A stretch of DNA of 64,000 nucleotides from Perilla frutescens (taxonomy: Eukaryota > Streptophyta > Magnoliopsida > Lamiales > Lamiaceae), in contig BRKX01000014.1 of assembly GCA_026008535.1 (NCBI GenBank), forward strand, positions 25,318,694 through 25,382,693. The letters are read 5' to 3'. Every line of letters starts with the position of its first letter. Position 1 is the first letter of the stretch. This document shows, in pieces, positions 1 through 10,957 of the stretch. The notes beneath the pieces are model-generated. The model had not been told where the DNA came from. It saw only the letters and a program-made list of their open reading frames with translations, and did no database searches. Both the position numbers and the translations under genes were made by a program.

Positions 1-214
1 GCCCAGCTATGGATATATGTTATTTATTTAATTTTTTCCTTTCCAACGTGTACATATGTATCTATACACACGTATATATCTGATCGGAAAAGATTAGGCA
101 GTGCGATCTTCCCTTCTCTTTCAAATCTTGAAACTTATCAACCTTATCAATTTGTTGATGAGGATAGCTACATGATCTCACTTTTCATTCAAACTCTAGC
201 CCTAATCCTCAAAG

Positions 215-223
215 TATAAATAG
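215..223 (+). promoter_or_regulatory. TATA box of the left LTR
   Basis: TATAAATAG in a locally GC-richer stretch, followed about 30 bases later by a pyrimidine-rich leader. The position suits an LTR promoter; no transcript evidence is available. Confidence 0.45.
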
Positions 224-708
224 TGCATTCAATTGTTCATCTTTCTCCACACCATAGAATCGTAGCCAACATATAGGAGTGTCGGTTTAAGAGCTGTTGT
301 GAGGTATGATTCATTTTTTTTTCTTTTTTTTTCTCATGCATTTTCATAACATCTGCATGGTAGCTTTGGGTGCATGCGTGAGGGTGAGAGGGGATTGGTG
401 ACTGTAAAGCAGTAGCTCTCGGCAGTGGTGGCCTCGGCGTGCGTCGGCACTCGGTGAAGCACGAAAGAGTCCCAACAGCAGCAGTCGATCGTCGTAACGG
501 TGGCAGGTGGTGAAATACATGCCATTCCGGTGAAATAGATGGAGTGGAGTGTTGTTTTCTTTCTCTTTTTACTGCTCACGTGAAGGGATGAGGCAAGAAT
601 GGGTAATGGTTTTTGTTTTATACTAATTTTTTATTACAGAACCGCTTGATAAAGAAGGAACAGAAAGGGAAGATATTCCTTCCTGTCTTGCCGCTTCACG
701 TGAACCGT

Positions 709-710
<2 letters not shown>

Positions 711-770
<60 letters not shown>
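711..770. repeat. (GA)n microsatellite
   Basis: An almost perfect AG/GA dinucleotide run of about 50 bases (720-769) with a slightly impure left shoulder. It yields spurious Arg-Glu and Ser-Leu ORFs on the two strands. Confidence 0.97.
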
Positions 771-771
<1 letters not shown>

Positions 772-879
772 AGAAGGCTGTGTTGCTACTACTTTGCGTG
801 AGAGAAGTTTGGGTTTTGGGGGTTCTGGTCCGTGCGAGAAAGAGAGGGAACTCATTTATTTACTTTCATATTATATCAT

Positions 880-1140
880 GACATACTACATATATATATT
901 AATATATATATAGTCACGTAAATGTTCTTAGTAATGGCCATGATTTGATAAGGTTTTGCCTAGTTTTTGGCATTTTGTTTATGTGTTGTGCGTGTATATA
1001 TATATATTATATGCATGTGATTGATGTGTATATATATATATATATGTAATATGTATGTGTTGTGCGTATATATATATATATATGGGATTACGTGTGTGGT
1101 TGATCAATTTATATATATATGTAACGTTTATATATGTATG
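880..1140. repeat. (TA)n and TG/TA-rich microsatellites
   Basis: Several TATATATA runs (about 890-910, 995-1008, 1028-1045, 1068-1083) alternate with TGTG/ATGTATG stretches inside the LTR. Confidence 0.85.
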
Positions 1141-1861
1141 TATGTATTGTTTTGTGAGTTAGTTTAAATAATAATTAAATTAGGGAATTATGTTGCTATA
1201 TATGATCATTGTTTTAGGCATGCATCATAGATTAGTTTTATGCACTGTTTAATTACAACATGTTATGCATTGTATTAATTTATGATAAATAATTTATAGG
1301 CGAGGCGCGCAAGACTTAATTAATTTATATCCGAGTCAAAGTGAAGGTGAAAGTGGGGTTTTACGTGATCATGTCCTGATTATTCTCCCTATATTTTATT
1401 ACTCAGTTATGTTATATTTTATTACTCAGTTATGTGATGACACAGCACAGTACAGGGCCTTCGGGCTAAATAAGACAGGGCCTTCGGGCTAAAATGGGCC
1501 GATGGGCTATATGGTTTGGTCTACGGACTGAACAACTTTTACTATTCTCACTTACTCGTTTAATTTTATATAGCTTGAATAATTGGACACTCCCCACTGA
1601 GTTAAAGTACTCACCCCAAAAACTTTATCCTTTTCAGATGGAGGCTCGGGTGATGCTTAGTGGGTCAAGATGTGATGGTGGTGGTCATGGTCTCGATTAA
1701 ATAAAGATTTTTAATAAATTTAGATTATTTTCCTTATTATGATTTTTCCGTTGTAATCTTTGAGACCTTAATATTTGATTATTTGATATTTTCTTTTATC
1801 TATTAATAAAAGCATGTTTAACGTTTCATTTTTATTAAGAGTAATAAAATTGGGGCGTTAC

Positions 1862-3212
1862 ATATATGAATGTCCAGAACTCCCAGAAGACAAGAAAGCC
1901 AAAGTGAGGAGAAGCTTCTTCAAAAGGAAAACAATGGTTGCAAAGTACGAGAATGCCGTGCTAGACGATTCAGACTATCCATTTGGAATTGATTCTGACG
2001 GCTACAGCTCAGATGATGAAGCGCTATTTTGCCTCATGGCTGACAATGGCTGGCAATGATGAAGAGGTTAGTACAACTGATTCTCAATCTTCATTCTATC
2101 ATATTAATGAAGCAACTATCTCTAGCAATGAACTTGATATGAAACTTATGATGCTAGAAGATCAATTAGCTTCAATATCCTGCTTGCATGTTGAACTGAA
2201 AGATAAAAATGATGAACTGAGAAATAAAGTTAGAAAACTGAGCATTGATCATGAAAGAATGAATTATCTTGAGTCTCAGTTTGTGGAATTTGAAAAATTG
2301 AAACTAAGAACTGTTGACCTAGAAGCTGAGAATCAAAAACTCAAGCAAGAGATCCATGAGAGAGAAAAAGTAACCCTTAAGTTCAAAAAAGGATCTCAAA
2401 CTCTAGATGAGATATTAAATCATTAGAGAACCGGAACCAGCAGCACAGGGTTAGGATATAGAAAGTTCACTGCCTTAGAGAAAAGAAAGGCAATTGCTCA
2501 ACCTAGTGGTAAAGAAATCCTAAAATGATTCACCAGGTCAATTCATGATCAGCCAGCTGAGCCAACTAAAGGCAAAGGAATATTGAGAAATCCTCAAATT
2601 CAGCCCAGACAATTCAGTCAGTTCTCCCAACCAAAAACACTAGGTCAACTGAAGCTAAAATTCCAGCCAAGACCAACAGTTCACTCAAACCAATCCATTC
2701 ATTCAAAGCCTTCAGTTCAACAAAGACCACCAGCTCAACACAGAATGCCCCTAAGGCAAACTGATAGATCAGCTCACTTTAAAAAGAAAAATCAGTTTAG
2801 ATCTCAAGCCTATCATACCAAGAAGTTCAATCAGAACACCTATATAAGAGATCAAAGAAACTCGTTTGAACCCTACCATCACTATAACGAGTACCTGGAT
2901 TCCAGAAATGAACCAAAAGGGTTCAATCCAATAAACTGGAAACATACAAGGCACTGGCCTGATCATAGAACTCAAAAGTTTCAAGACCAAAGCATTTTAG
3001 TTGAACTTTTTTATCTAACTAACTCTCAAAGCAGGTACCATTCAACTGATTCAACTCAGAATAGAAGAGTTGAGAGAAAATCTAAACTGATCAGACGATC
3101 CAAATCAGTTGGATCTCTGAATGATAAAAAGCTGAAAGTTTGGCAAGTTTGGATTCCAAAGATCTTAATATATCAACAAGGACCCGATATGAAATGGGTC
3201 CCTAAATGCTAA
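1862..3212 (+). pseudogene. gag remnant of element A (zinc-knuckle end plus coiled coil)
   Basis: Gag packages retroelement RNA into virus-like particles. The remnant opens with YECPELPED, the last H/C part of a CCHC knuckle, then a basic stretch and an acidic DDSDYPFGIDSDGYSSDDEA segment. A frameshift near 2047, beside a repeated ATGGCTG-like motif, moves to the frame holding a heptad-rich coiled coil (about 2130-2420, many Leu/Glu/Lys). That frame continues to 3212 through stops at 2424 (TAG), 2526 (TGA) and 3210 (TAA). The tail is rich in Gln, Pro, Ser and Arg and ends in KWVPKC just before the protease, as in Sireviruses. The N-terminal two thirds of gag are absent. Confidence 0.75.
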
Positions 3213-3596
3213 TCCTTGTTTTTGCAGGATAAGAGCGTCCTATCTATGAAGAAAACCAAAGATATCTGGTATCTAGATAGCGGATGCTCCAAGCACATGA
3301 CCGGAGACAGAGAAGATCTCGAGGGTTATGAAGAAGTCAAAGGTCCACTTGTCACATTTGGAGATAATTCCAAAAGCCGAACCATTGGAGAAGGGTTCGT
3401 GGTCAAAGGAAAAGTTGTAGTAAATGGAGTCTCCCATGTGGATGAACTAAAACACAAACTACTCAGCATCAGCCAGCTGTGCGACAATGGCTACTCAGTT
3501 GACTTCACCAAAAACTCCTGCAACATAAAAGACAAGTCAACTGGAGTAATTCTTCTCACCGGCATAAGGAGAGGAAACATGTATATTGTTGACTAA
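3213..3596 (+). pseudogene. Aspartic protease domain of element A
   Basis: The frame contains WYLDSGCSKHMTGD, the copia protease active site (D-S-G), followed by a FGDNSKSRTIGEG strand and the HKLLSISQLCDNGY motif typical of the pre-integrase region. The protease would cleave the Gag-Pol polyprotein. It is in the same frame as the upstream gag tail, separated by the TAA at 3210. After RGNMYIVD it stops at TAA 3594 and reading resumes directly in RNase H, so the GAG-pre-integrase zinc finger, integrase and RT have been lost. Confidence 0.85.
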
Positions 3597-4518
3597 GGAC
3601 TACAAAGTCGAAACTGAAGAAGTACCTATATTCTGTGACAACAATAGTGCAATTGCAATATCTCAGAATCCAGTTCTTCATTCAAGAACTAAGCACATTG
3701 ACATAAGATGATACGATTCTGCAACCCCAGAACTTGTATCAGATTGCCAGAGACGAAATCCTCGACCCGAACTTCTCAACACGGACGAACTATAGGTATA
3801 TGAAACCTATAACCCAGCTATGATTGGAAATAAGAACCTTGGATGAAAATCGAAGACGCCACAAACAGTTGTGATCTACTGTTTGATAAGTCGAATGAAC
3901 ATGACACACGATTCAATAAAAATCTCCAGAGAGAATTCTCAAATTTAATATCTCAAAACTGTCTAATGAAATATAATGCAAGCCCTTATATAGGTGGGCA
4001 AAATAAAACAACCCTAAAAGTCAAAACCTAATCTAAAAGGGAAATAAATAAATAGAAATCGGATAAATCCGCCACAGTCCAAATAGGCGCGACTCGGGCC
4101 CACTCGCACCAGACTCAGTGCAGGACACGTCGAGGGCGCGACCTACTCACCCGCGCCACCACTCACGCTGTGACTCGCGCTCAGCCCAAAGCCAAACACG
4201 TCTCTGGCGCGACTGGTTCACTCGCGCTGCCACTCACGCCAGCCTCCCCGAACGCTCGAACTCGATCATCGGCACCCTATCCAGGATCGTATCATAAGAC
4301 ATCACTTCATCAGAGATCACATCGAGAAGAAGGACATATGCATCAAATATGTCAACACGAAGAAGCAGATAGCTGACATCTTCACCAAACCATTGCCTGA
4401 GGCAAGGTTTATGGAGCTATGCATACAATTAGGGCTACTTGAGCTAGCATCAAAGGATGAAGATGATCAACTGGAAGAAAAAGGCCAAGAAACCGTTCTA
4501 GCTGAAGAGAGGAACTGA
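3597..4518 (+). pseudogene. RNase H C-terminus of element A, split by a solo LTR
   Basis: 3597-3708 encodes FCDNNSAIAISQNP and HSRTKHIDIR, and 4295-4518 continues with FIRDHI, QIADIFTKPLP and LCIQLGLLEL before TGA at 4516. Both parts match the end of copia RNase H, which removes the RNA strand during reverse transcription. The two halves are separated by a 586-bp solo LTR flanked by TAAGA duplications. The N-terminal half of RNase H is missing with the rest of pol. Confidence 0.85.
3709..4294 (+). mobile_element. Solo LTR nested in element A
   Basis: Starts TGATACGATTCTG and ends CAGGATCGTATCA, so the ends are TG...CA and also 13-bp imperfect inverted repeats. It is flanked by TAAGA at 3704-3708 and 4295-4299, a 5-bp target-site duplication, and removing it restores a continuous RNase H frame. 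A TATA-like TTATATAGG lies near 3987. There is no coding capacity. The right part (4080-4260) is GC-rich with repeated GCGCGACT/ACTCGCGC-type motifs. The LTR family was not recognised. Confidence 0.8.
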
Positions 4519-5419
4519 ACCGAAAGGCTTCAACTCATCCGAATGAGTAATTCATAACTGAAAAGTCATTAAACTGATCAATTGGACACATAAGCTATCA
4601 ACATAACTCATCAGCTCAACTGAATCATCAGTTCATTTTCTCAAACTGAGGCAAGGAGCAAGGAAGAGTTCGTCAAATGGTCTCAACTGATGATCCAGTC
4701 AGTCAAGCAAAGCATACCAGCTGCAAAATCATCAAACTAATGGAGAAATGAAAGGAACTGGCTTCAACTCAATAAGGAGACATCAGTTCAAGAACTAGCT
4801 GAAGGAAAGCAGCAGAACTGAAGGATCAGCTGAACTAAGAAATAGTTGAATTAAGAGTTCAAGCAGTTGAGGAAGTGAGGAACTGATGAGCAAATATCTC
4901 AGTTGAAGTGAGAAACTGATGAGCAAATATTTCAGTTGGAACTGATCAACATGGAGATCAGCTGCAGTCGAAGCCAACTGATGACGTAATCAGTTTCAAG
5001 CCAAGAAGAAACAGCTAGAGAGAAAAGATAAGTTCCAAATTTTCAATAGTAGAAACGGTAAAAACACGTGTCACTCAAATATTACCGTTGAACTCTCTCT
5101 CTCTTCATTCATCCCCAACGGATAGAATCGAAAGGCCAATCGTCGGGTCGATTGAATTAATCCAACCGTTGAATTCTAGGCATACGAATCGACACAACCA
5201 TTGGATAAACCCCATCTCCTCCTATAAATAGGATGGCTGAATTCTAAATTCATTTTTACCAATCTAAAACTCAGTAAAGAATTAAAGCCCTTCTATCTCC
5301 TCATTTTCTCAAACTGTTCTACAAAAACAGCTACGAAAGTAAAAGATCCAGTTCCAATTACAGTCAAAACCAAATCATTCTTTTTCTCCAAATCATTTGT
5401 CAAATCTCACAAAAAATTC
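4519..5419 (+). promoter_or_regulatory. Leader 1 before env-like unit 1
   Basis: Non-coding. The first part is dense in AACTGA/TCAGTT motifs and holds a duplicated block around 4875-4940 (a roughly 46-base unit including CTGATGAGCAAATAT twice). The second part has several CCGTTG/CAACGG motifs, a TATA box (TATAAATA, 5223-5230) and a pyrimidine-rich stretch before the ATG at 5420. The layout resembles a promoter plus 5' UTR internal to the retroelement. Promoter activity is inference. Confidence 0.5.
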
Positions 5420-8040
5420 ATGGCTGAAAGAAGCACACCAACTGTTCGATGAAATTTCAATTTCAAAAGAACTGGTGAATCTTCTCAAAGATTCCAATGG
5501 AATCTATATAGAGACAAGTTTCTAGATCAAAAAGCATTCAGAGAAAAGTGCTCAGATTCTCCACTCTGCAACTCATTGATTTCAAAGTTGGAGCAAACGG
5601 ATTGAAGAGATTCACAGAAGTCTATCCAGCAAAGATCTACCCTGAACCAGTGGTTGAGTTCTATTTGAACTCCAAAGAGTATGATGACAGAATCACAACA
5701 GAAGTTCGTGGAGTTGAACTGGTAATCACTCCAGAATTACTCAGGAGGATATTTCAACTGCCCACCACTGGCATAAGATTACAAGATGTAGAAGTTAACC
5801 AAGAGCAAACCTACTATCTCTGGAAGCGAGTGAACTGTGAAGATCCTTACAAAAACAGTACACTCATGTCCTGCTTCCAGGAAGAATACAGAATCCTAGC
5901 ATCAGTTGCAGCAAGAATGATTGTTGGCACAACTGGGAGTCACTCAAAGATGTCAGAGCACAAATATAAAGCTTGTACAGCAATCACCAGAAGTATCAGA
6001 GTAAACTGGGCTCAGTACTTCTTTGAACAAATCAAGAAGTATGTCGATGTTGTTGAGAAACATTGGAAAGAAACTGAGTTTCATAAGAAGATGTGCTATG
6101 TCTGCAGGATCAGCAGCATACTGGAGAACACACTTAACTCCATGGCAGAAGAAACCGACACGGTGATGATTGATAAGCTGGATCTCATACCCTCAACTGG
6201 CATAAGACAACAAGCTTCAAAATCTATAAGCATCAAAAGCAGCCGGCAAACTGATGCCCCCTCAAAGAAAGCAGAGGAGCCTGCTAAAAGAAAAGGCAAA
6301 GAGATCGCTACAGAAATACATCAAGAGGACTCCGACTCTGAAGACAATGTCCCAATAAGCCAAATGTTGGGAACCACAATCAGAGCCAAGCCTCTGTGAC
6401 AAGTTCAATGTGGATCAACGGTTGATTCACTTGAAGAAGAGATCTCTACCAGGCCAGCTCAAGCCAAGGAAGGAACTGGCAAATCCAAAAGGAAGCCCGA
6501 ACCATCTCAACCAAAAAGGAAAAAGAAGCAATCGGGACCTCCACCCCCTCCAAAACTACTTCCTTTTAACATCAAGGTGTTTGATATGACACCAGTTAAA
6601 GGAGATGACATTGTGCCTCACAAGAAAGTCCCGATGCGAGGCACAGGAGCCGACTTCTTTAGAACTGCGTGCCCCCCAATGGCAGAGACTGAAGAGAATA
6701 TAAGGGCTCTATCAAGAGCTGAAGTCATTAAGAGCTGGGCTGATGAACACATAATCAAGTTCATTGCTGAAAACTTTGTTGAAGATATGATTGGCACGGA
6801 TGCTCTGTACAAAGCTCTCTCAAGGTACGTATACTGGTACCTATAGAGACACTGCTTCAACTCTGAATCTCACTTTCTCCTAACCGCCTTTCATGGGATG
6901 AGCTTCTGGAGAAGAGAAGAGAGATGGAGCATGCAATGGGCTGGGCAGGAGACTCCTGAACAAAATCCAATTATCACACTGAAGAGAATGCTTGCCATTC
7001 GAAGAAACCACCCTCACCCAGAACAACAAACATTGATAGAAGTGATGAACGATCTGCTTAGCTGGGCCAACATCTAACTGCCACCGCTACAAACTGAGGC
7101 TAAACAGCAACATTGGAAGAATCCCCAAGTTCAACAGCATTGGTTGCTTAGGGAACTGCTTATCCTTAGAAAACAACAGCATCAGCAGGGACATACTCTG
7201 TTCAACAGAGAAGCCCAGAGCAATCAACAAGGTACTAAAACTGCGGAAGATCACAGCTCAAGGCAAACTGTCATAGCATCTGTTGCTAGGCAGTTAACTT
7301 TCGAAGAATCCCCTCGACTAGATGACATCATCATCAACCTTCTTGATAATTCTCCAGAGGAGCAAGTAGTTGATGAGCGAACTGCCAGTGATCTGGAGTT
7401 CAAAAAGATGCTCAAATCTCCTATTCCACTAGTTCTTCCAAGTAATGAAGAGTCAGAGAAGTCAGCTGAAAAGACTCAATTGTTTGAGGAGCCAACTGAA
7501 CCCGAAACTGCTCCTCCCCAAGAGTCAACTCCGGGGACATCTAAGTCTGATCAGCCAGCTGAACAGACAGCTCAAGTCAATGATCAACCTGCCTATCAAG
7601 GTACACTAGCAATAACTATGTACTTTGATCCAATTCAAAGAGCTCTTCAAGCTGCTGCTCAAGATACTGCACCGGAGATTTCACCAGAGTCAAGTTATGA
7701 CGAGACCATCATCATGGAGAAAGACGAACTAACTCACACAGTTCCTTGTGAGGAACTAATTGGAACTGAAGCAGGCGAAGAAGCTGACTCAAAAGCAGTT
7801 CAGTTCCATGCTCAACCAAGCAGTTCTACAGTTCAGCTCCCTACTTACTATGTAGAACTGATCCACAGCCTGCAGCAATAGGTTAAACTGTATACAGAGC
7901 AAATCCAGTGGTTGCAAGCACATCCAAGACTTTAGACAGCTGGAACTGAGTCATCAAGCAACGATGAGCATGAGGAAGATGACACCATAGAACCGCTTGC
8001 CAAAAGGATGAAAATGATCACAAGAAGGACTAGTGGCTGA
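5420..8040 (+). pseudogene. Env-like unit 1 (plant-transposon-protein family), multiply disrupted
   Basis: One reading frame runs from about 5548 to TGA at 8038. The ATG at 5420 is in another frame and is followed by TGA at 5450; a one-base shift near 5545 joins the two. In-frame stops are at 6397 (TGA), 6844 (TAG), 7075 (TAA), 7879 (TAG) and 7933 (TAG). Domain 1 (5500-6150) has EFYLNSKEYDD, EVRGVELVITPE and NWAQYFFEQI. A Lys/Glu-rich linker follows. Domain 2 (6560-7075) has FDMTPVKGDD, DFFRTACPP, YVYWY and FHGMSFWRREERW. The tail is acidic and Gln/Pro-rich and ends in a basic LAKRMKMITRR. Domain 1 resembles the 'putative plant transposon protein' or env-like ORFs that follow pol in some Sireviruses. 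No signal peptide or membrane segment was seen. Function unknown. Confidence 0.7.
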
Positions 8041-8396
8041 TCAAGTTCAAACTGATTAGATTGCCCTTAGTCTACTTCTTGTAATTCAGTTTGTCATTAT
8101 CTATTTTTTATATATAAAAATATTATCTTTTTATTTTCAAATAAATGTCAAACTTCGCATTTATTTAAATATTTTGACCGTTGCAAAACAATGACACGTT
8201 TCAAAGTCATTAAATGCCAACGACCAAAAGAGGCCAGGGGCTAGTACTATTTCAACCATCAGATCTATGAGCCTACCCAAACACTCATAAAAAGCCCTCT
8301 CTTTCAAGTCTCTTAAAAATACTCCTCCTTCACTCTCAAAAATTCTCTCTCTCTCAAAGTTCTTGAAATTTCTCAAAATCTCAGCCAATCCCAAAG
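8041..8396 (+). promoter_or_regulatory. Leader 2 before env-like unit 2
   Basis: AT-rich start (TTTTTTATATATAAAAATA), then ACCGTTGC/CAACGACC motifs, a TATA-like CATAAAAAG near 8285 and a long CT-rich stretch (8300-8380) ending at the ATG at 8397. It has the same order of parts as leaders 1 and 3. No coding potential. Confidence 0.45.
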
Positions 8397-10298
8397 ATGG
8401 CCGAATTATCCAGATCTCTAAACTCCTTCAAAGAGCAACTTATGAGAAACAAATTCCTTGATAGGAAGAAATTTCAAATGATTCTAAATGAATCAAACAA
8501 TCCAATCCTTCTGTCAAATCTTCACAAGACAGGAATTCTTCACTACCTGGAAACACCACCAAAGTTCTTTAGACAAAATTTGGTGAGTGAACTTTTGCTT
8601 CAAGCAAAATTGTTTGCAGATGGAAAGACAGTATCATCAGTGATTCAAGGACGGCTACTCCAAATCACTAAAAGAACAATTGCAGAAGTGTTCAAGCTTC
8701 CACAAGAAGGCTCATTAGTTCAAGAACTAAAGGAATCTGCAGAGTCATACTGGAGAGAATGGAAAGCTTCAACCTGCAACAAGCAATTCAGTTTTACAAC
8801 TGCTAAAACTGACCTAAAGCCCGAGTATGGCATTCTACTCGATATAACGAACAAGATGATGTTCGGAGCTATTGGAAGCTTGAGTCAACTCACCCAAGAG
8901 AGATACAAGGTTATCATTCACCTTGCTGAAGGGCGACAAACAAACTGGGCAGAATTCGTCTTCCAACAATTCAAGCATCAAGTCATCAAGGCCTCTGACT
9001 CAAAGAACTCTGGTAAATTTGAGTCCAAGGTAGGACTTGTTCTAAGAATGAGCAAAATGCTTGGAGACCTGCTGAAGCTTCCAAATGATGAATCACTACC
9101 AGTCCTTATCTCTGACTGGATTCCCAAGAAAGGAACTGCTCATCTTCAGTCACTAAGAAAGAAACGAAGAACAAAGGCCAAGACGAGCAACAACACCTCA
9201 AGCAACTCAACTGCCAATGTCGTTCATTCTCCATGATCAAAGAACAGATCACCAGTTGATTTCCAGGTTTGCTCTGATCCAGATGAGCTTATTCCATTCA
9301 TTGGAATCCCTCATCCAAACTATGGAGTAGACTATTTCAGAAGCACATGCCCTCCTCTCCAGCTGACTGAAGAAAATATTCGCACTTTCTATAATGGTGA
9401 ATATGCAGTCAAAGGTGCACAAAAGGAAGTGACCAATCTTCTTCTCACTTACTTTGCTTTCGTTGCACAACGTAACCAAGAGTTGTTCAAACAACTCCAC
9501 CGGTATTTCTATTGGTACAACTGGAGACATTCCATGTCCATCCAGTCTCATTTCTTACTAACTGTCTTTCATGGCATGAGCTACTGGCAATGTGAAGAAA
9601 CTTGGAGCATTAAATGGATAGGATCGTCAAATCCATTCCCTCCAACCATTGTGCAAGTCCAGCACATCATGAATCACCGGCTTGTCAATAAAATTCCAGC
9701 AACTGCCTTGTTAGCTGAATTCAAAACCAGCATCATGCCTTAAGGAGCTGTGGTTGCAAATCAATCAGTCAACTGCCCAACTGGCTCGCTTTTCCGTAAA
9801 CTGAACTTTGATAATTTATCAAGTTAGTCAGCTGAGCCATCACGACAAACTCTAACTACCACAGCAAGGATAGAACCACATCTATCAAATACTGAAGTCG
9901 TGGCTCCTCAGAAGAATCCAAGGCATGATGAGAGCGACAGTGATGATGAGGATACTGCCACATCACCAAGTCTCTTATCCAAGAGCTATGTCACTCCCCT
10001 ACTCACATCCAACTCAAAAGGCGTGCAATTGATTATGAAGAATGATCAGTTCAGATCATCGTCAAAGGGAACTTCACAATCCCTCAACCAAAGGATGAAA
10101 AACTCATCAGTTGCCATTCAGCAGTTTCACCAAGCCAGGAAGACAGCAAGGCCCGCACTGCCAAAGAACAGAACTGGATCTGTATCAACATCTAAGCGAT
10201 CAAACTGCTCCAAAAGAAGCAGTGGAACTAGTCCAGCTCGGCCTTTCAAAAAGAGGAAACTGACTCAAGCAAGTCAAGCAGCTGACCAAACGAATTGA
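8397..10298 (+). pseudogene. Env-like unit 2, single frame with three stops
   Basis: The ATG at 8397 opens one frame of 634 codons with stops only at 9234 (TGA), 9741 (TAA) and 9825 (TAG). Domain 1: RNKFLDRKKFQ (18-28), SELLLQAKLFADGKTVSSV (64-82), NKMMFGAIGSLSQLTQE (152-168), NWAEFVFQQF (183-192), then a Lys/Arg-rich linker near 250-265. Domain 2 (about 284-445): GVDYFRSTCPP, ELFKQLHRYFYWYNWRHS and FHGMSYWQCEETW. A charged Ser/Lys/Arg tail follows with DESDSDDED and PFKKRKL. Domains and order match units 1 and 3, but sequence identity is low, so these are old duplicates. It is the least damaged copy. Function unknown; env-like by position. Confidence 0.7.
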
Positions 10299-10957
10299 TC
10301 AGTTCAGATCAGTTAGAGCTTCAGTCAGCTCATCAGCAACGACTGGCAACAAGATGAAACTGATCATCCAACTGCTGAATTGTCAAATCAATCAGTTAGA
10401 CTGTATCCCAACTGACTCCGGATAAGTTTTCCTAATCCTCTCAAGCTTATCATAATTAAATTGTTACCATTGTGATTATAAAATTTCTTATATTATATTC
10501 AACGGCTACAATTTGAAAATAAGGTTCTCTCTCACAAGTTTTCATTAATATCTCTGCATCGATATTAAGTAATCTCTTCAAAGAAGAAAACAGAAATATA
10601 TTTTTCTAATAAGATATAAATAGCAAAATCTGCAGAAAATATTTTGCTATTTATGGTAACTACCCCATTTTCAAAATAACTCCATCTCAGCCACATAATT
10701 ATAAAGCTAATTCACAATCGAACGGCTGGGATGCATGCATCATTAATTCAACTAATCATCCATCAAATCGGACAGCTGATCAGCTAAGAGAAGCAATCGA
10801 GTGTCCTCGATCAATGCAAGCAAAGCTGAATATATTTATGCAAGGGGATGAAGGCTCCGATCATCTGCAAATTCTCTCTCATCCTTGCTTTGATCACCTA
10901 CAAACTCTCTTTCTCTCAACACACTTGCATATCTAACAACACCATCTCTTTGCAGAA
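10299..10957 (+). promoter_or_regulatory. Leader 3 before env-like unit 3
   Basis: Begins with AACTGA/TCAGTT-rich sequence, then an AT-rich core (10440-10700), CAACGG/GAACGGCTG motifs near 10500 and 10720, a TATA-like ATATTTATGCAA near 10830, and a CT-rich leader with repeated CAAA(T/C)TCTCT motifs (10866-10950) up to the ATG at 10958. No ORF. Confidence 0.45.

Larger units (their letters stand above)
1..1861 (+). mobile_element. 3' part of a gypsy-type (Tekay/Del-like) LTR, left end outside the window
   Basis: The segment ends in GGGGCGTTACA, the 3' terminus typical of plant gypsy LTRs that begin TGTAACGCCCC. Immediately after it a copia gag reading frame starts in mid zinc-knuckle, which is what an insertion junction looks like. 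A TATA box at 215-223 would place U3 before about 240 and a long R/U5 after it. Near 1585-1645 there is a 'CACTGAGT...GTACTCACCCC...TTTTCAG' arrangement that recurs at 63950-63995 in the gypsy LTR ending the window. The 5' end and target-site duplication are not visible, so solo LTR and full element cannot be told apart. No ORF of note; low-complexity tracts interrupt it. Confidence 0.55.

Noticed and set aside
613..855. ORFs on both strands through the GA microsatellite
   Set aside because: Arg-Glu and Ser-Leu repeats from (GA)n; no other coding evidence.
4080..4260. GC-rich part of the solo LTR as a 5S rRNA-derived (Cassandra) segment
   Set aside because: I could not find the 5S A-box/C-box sequence; the GC repeats do not match.
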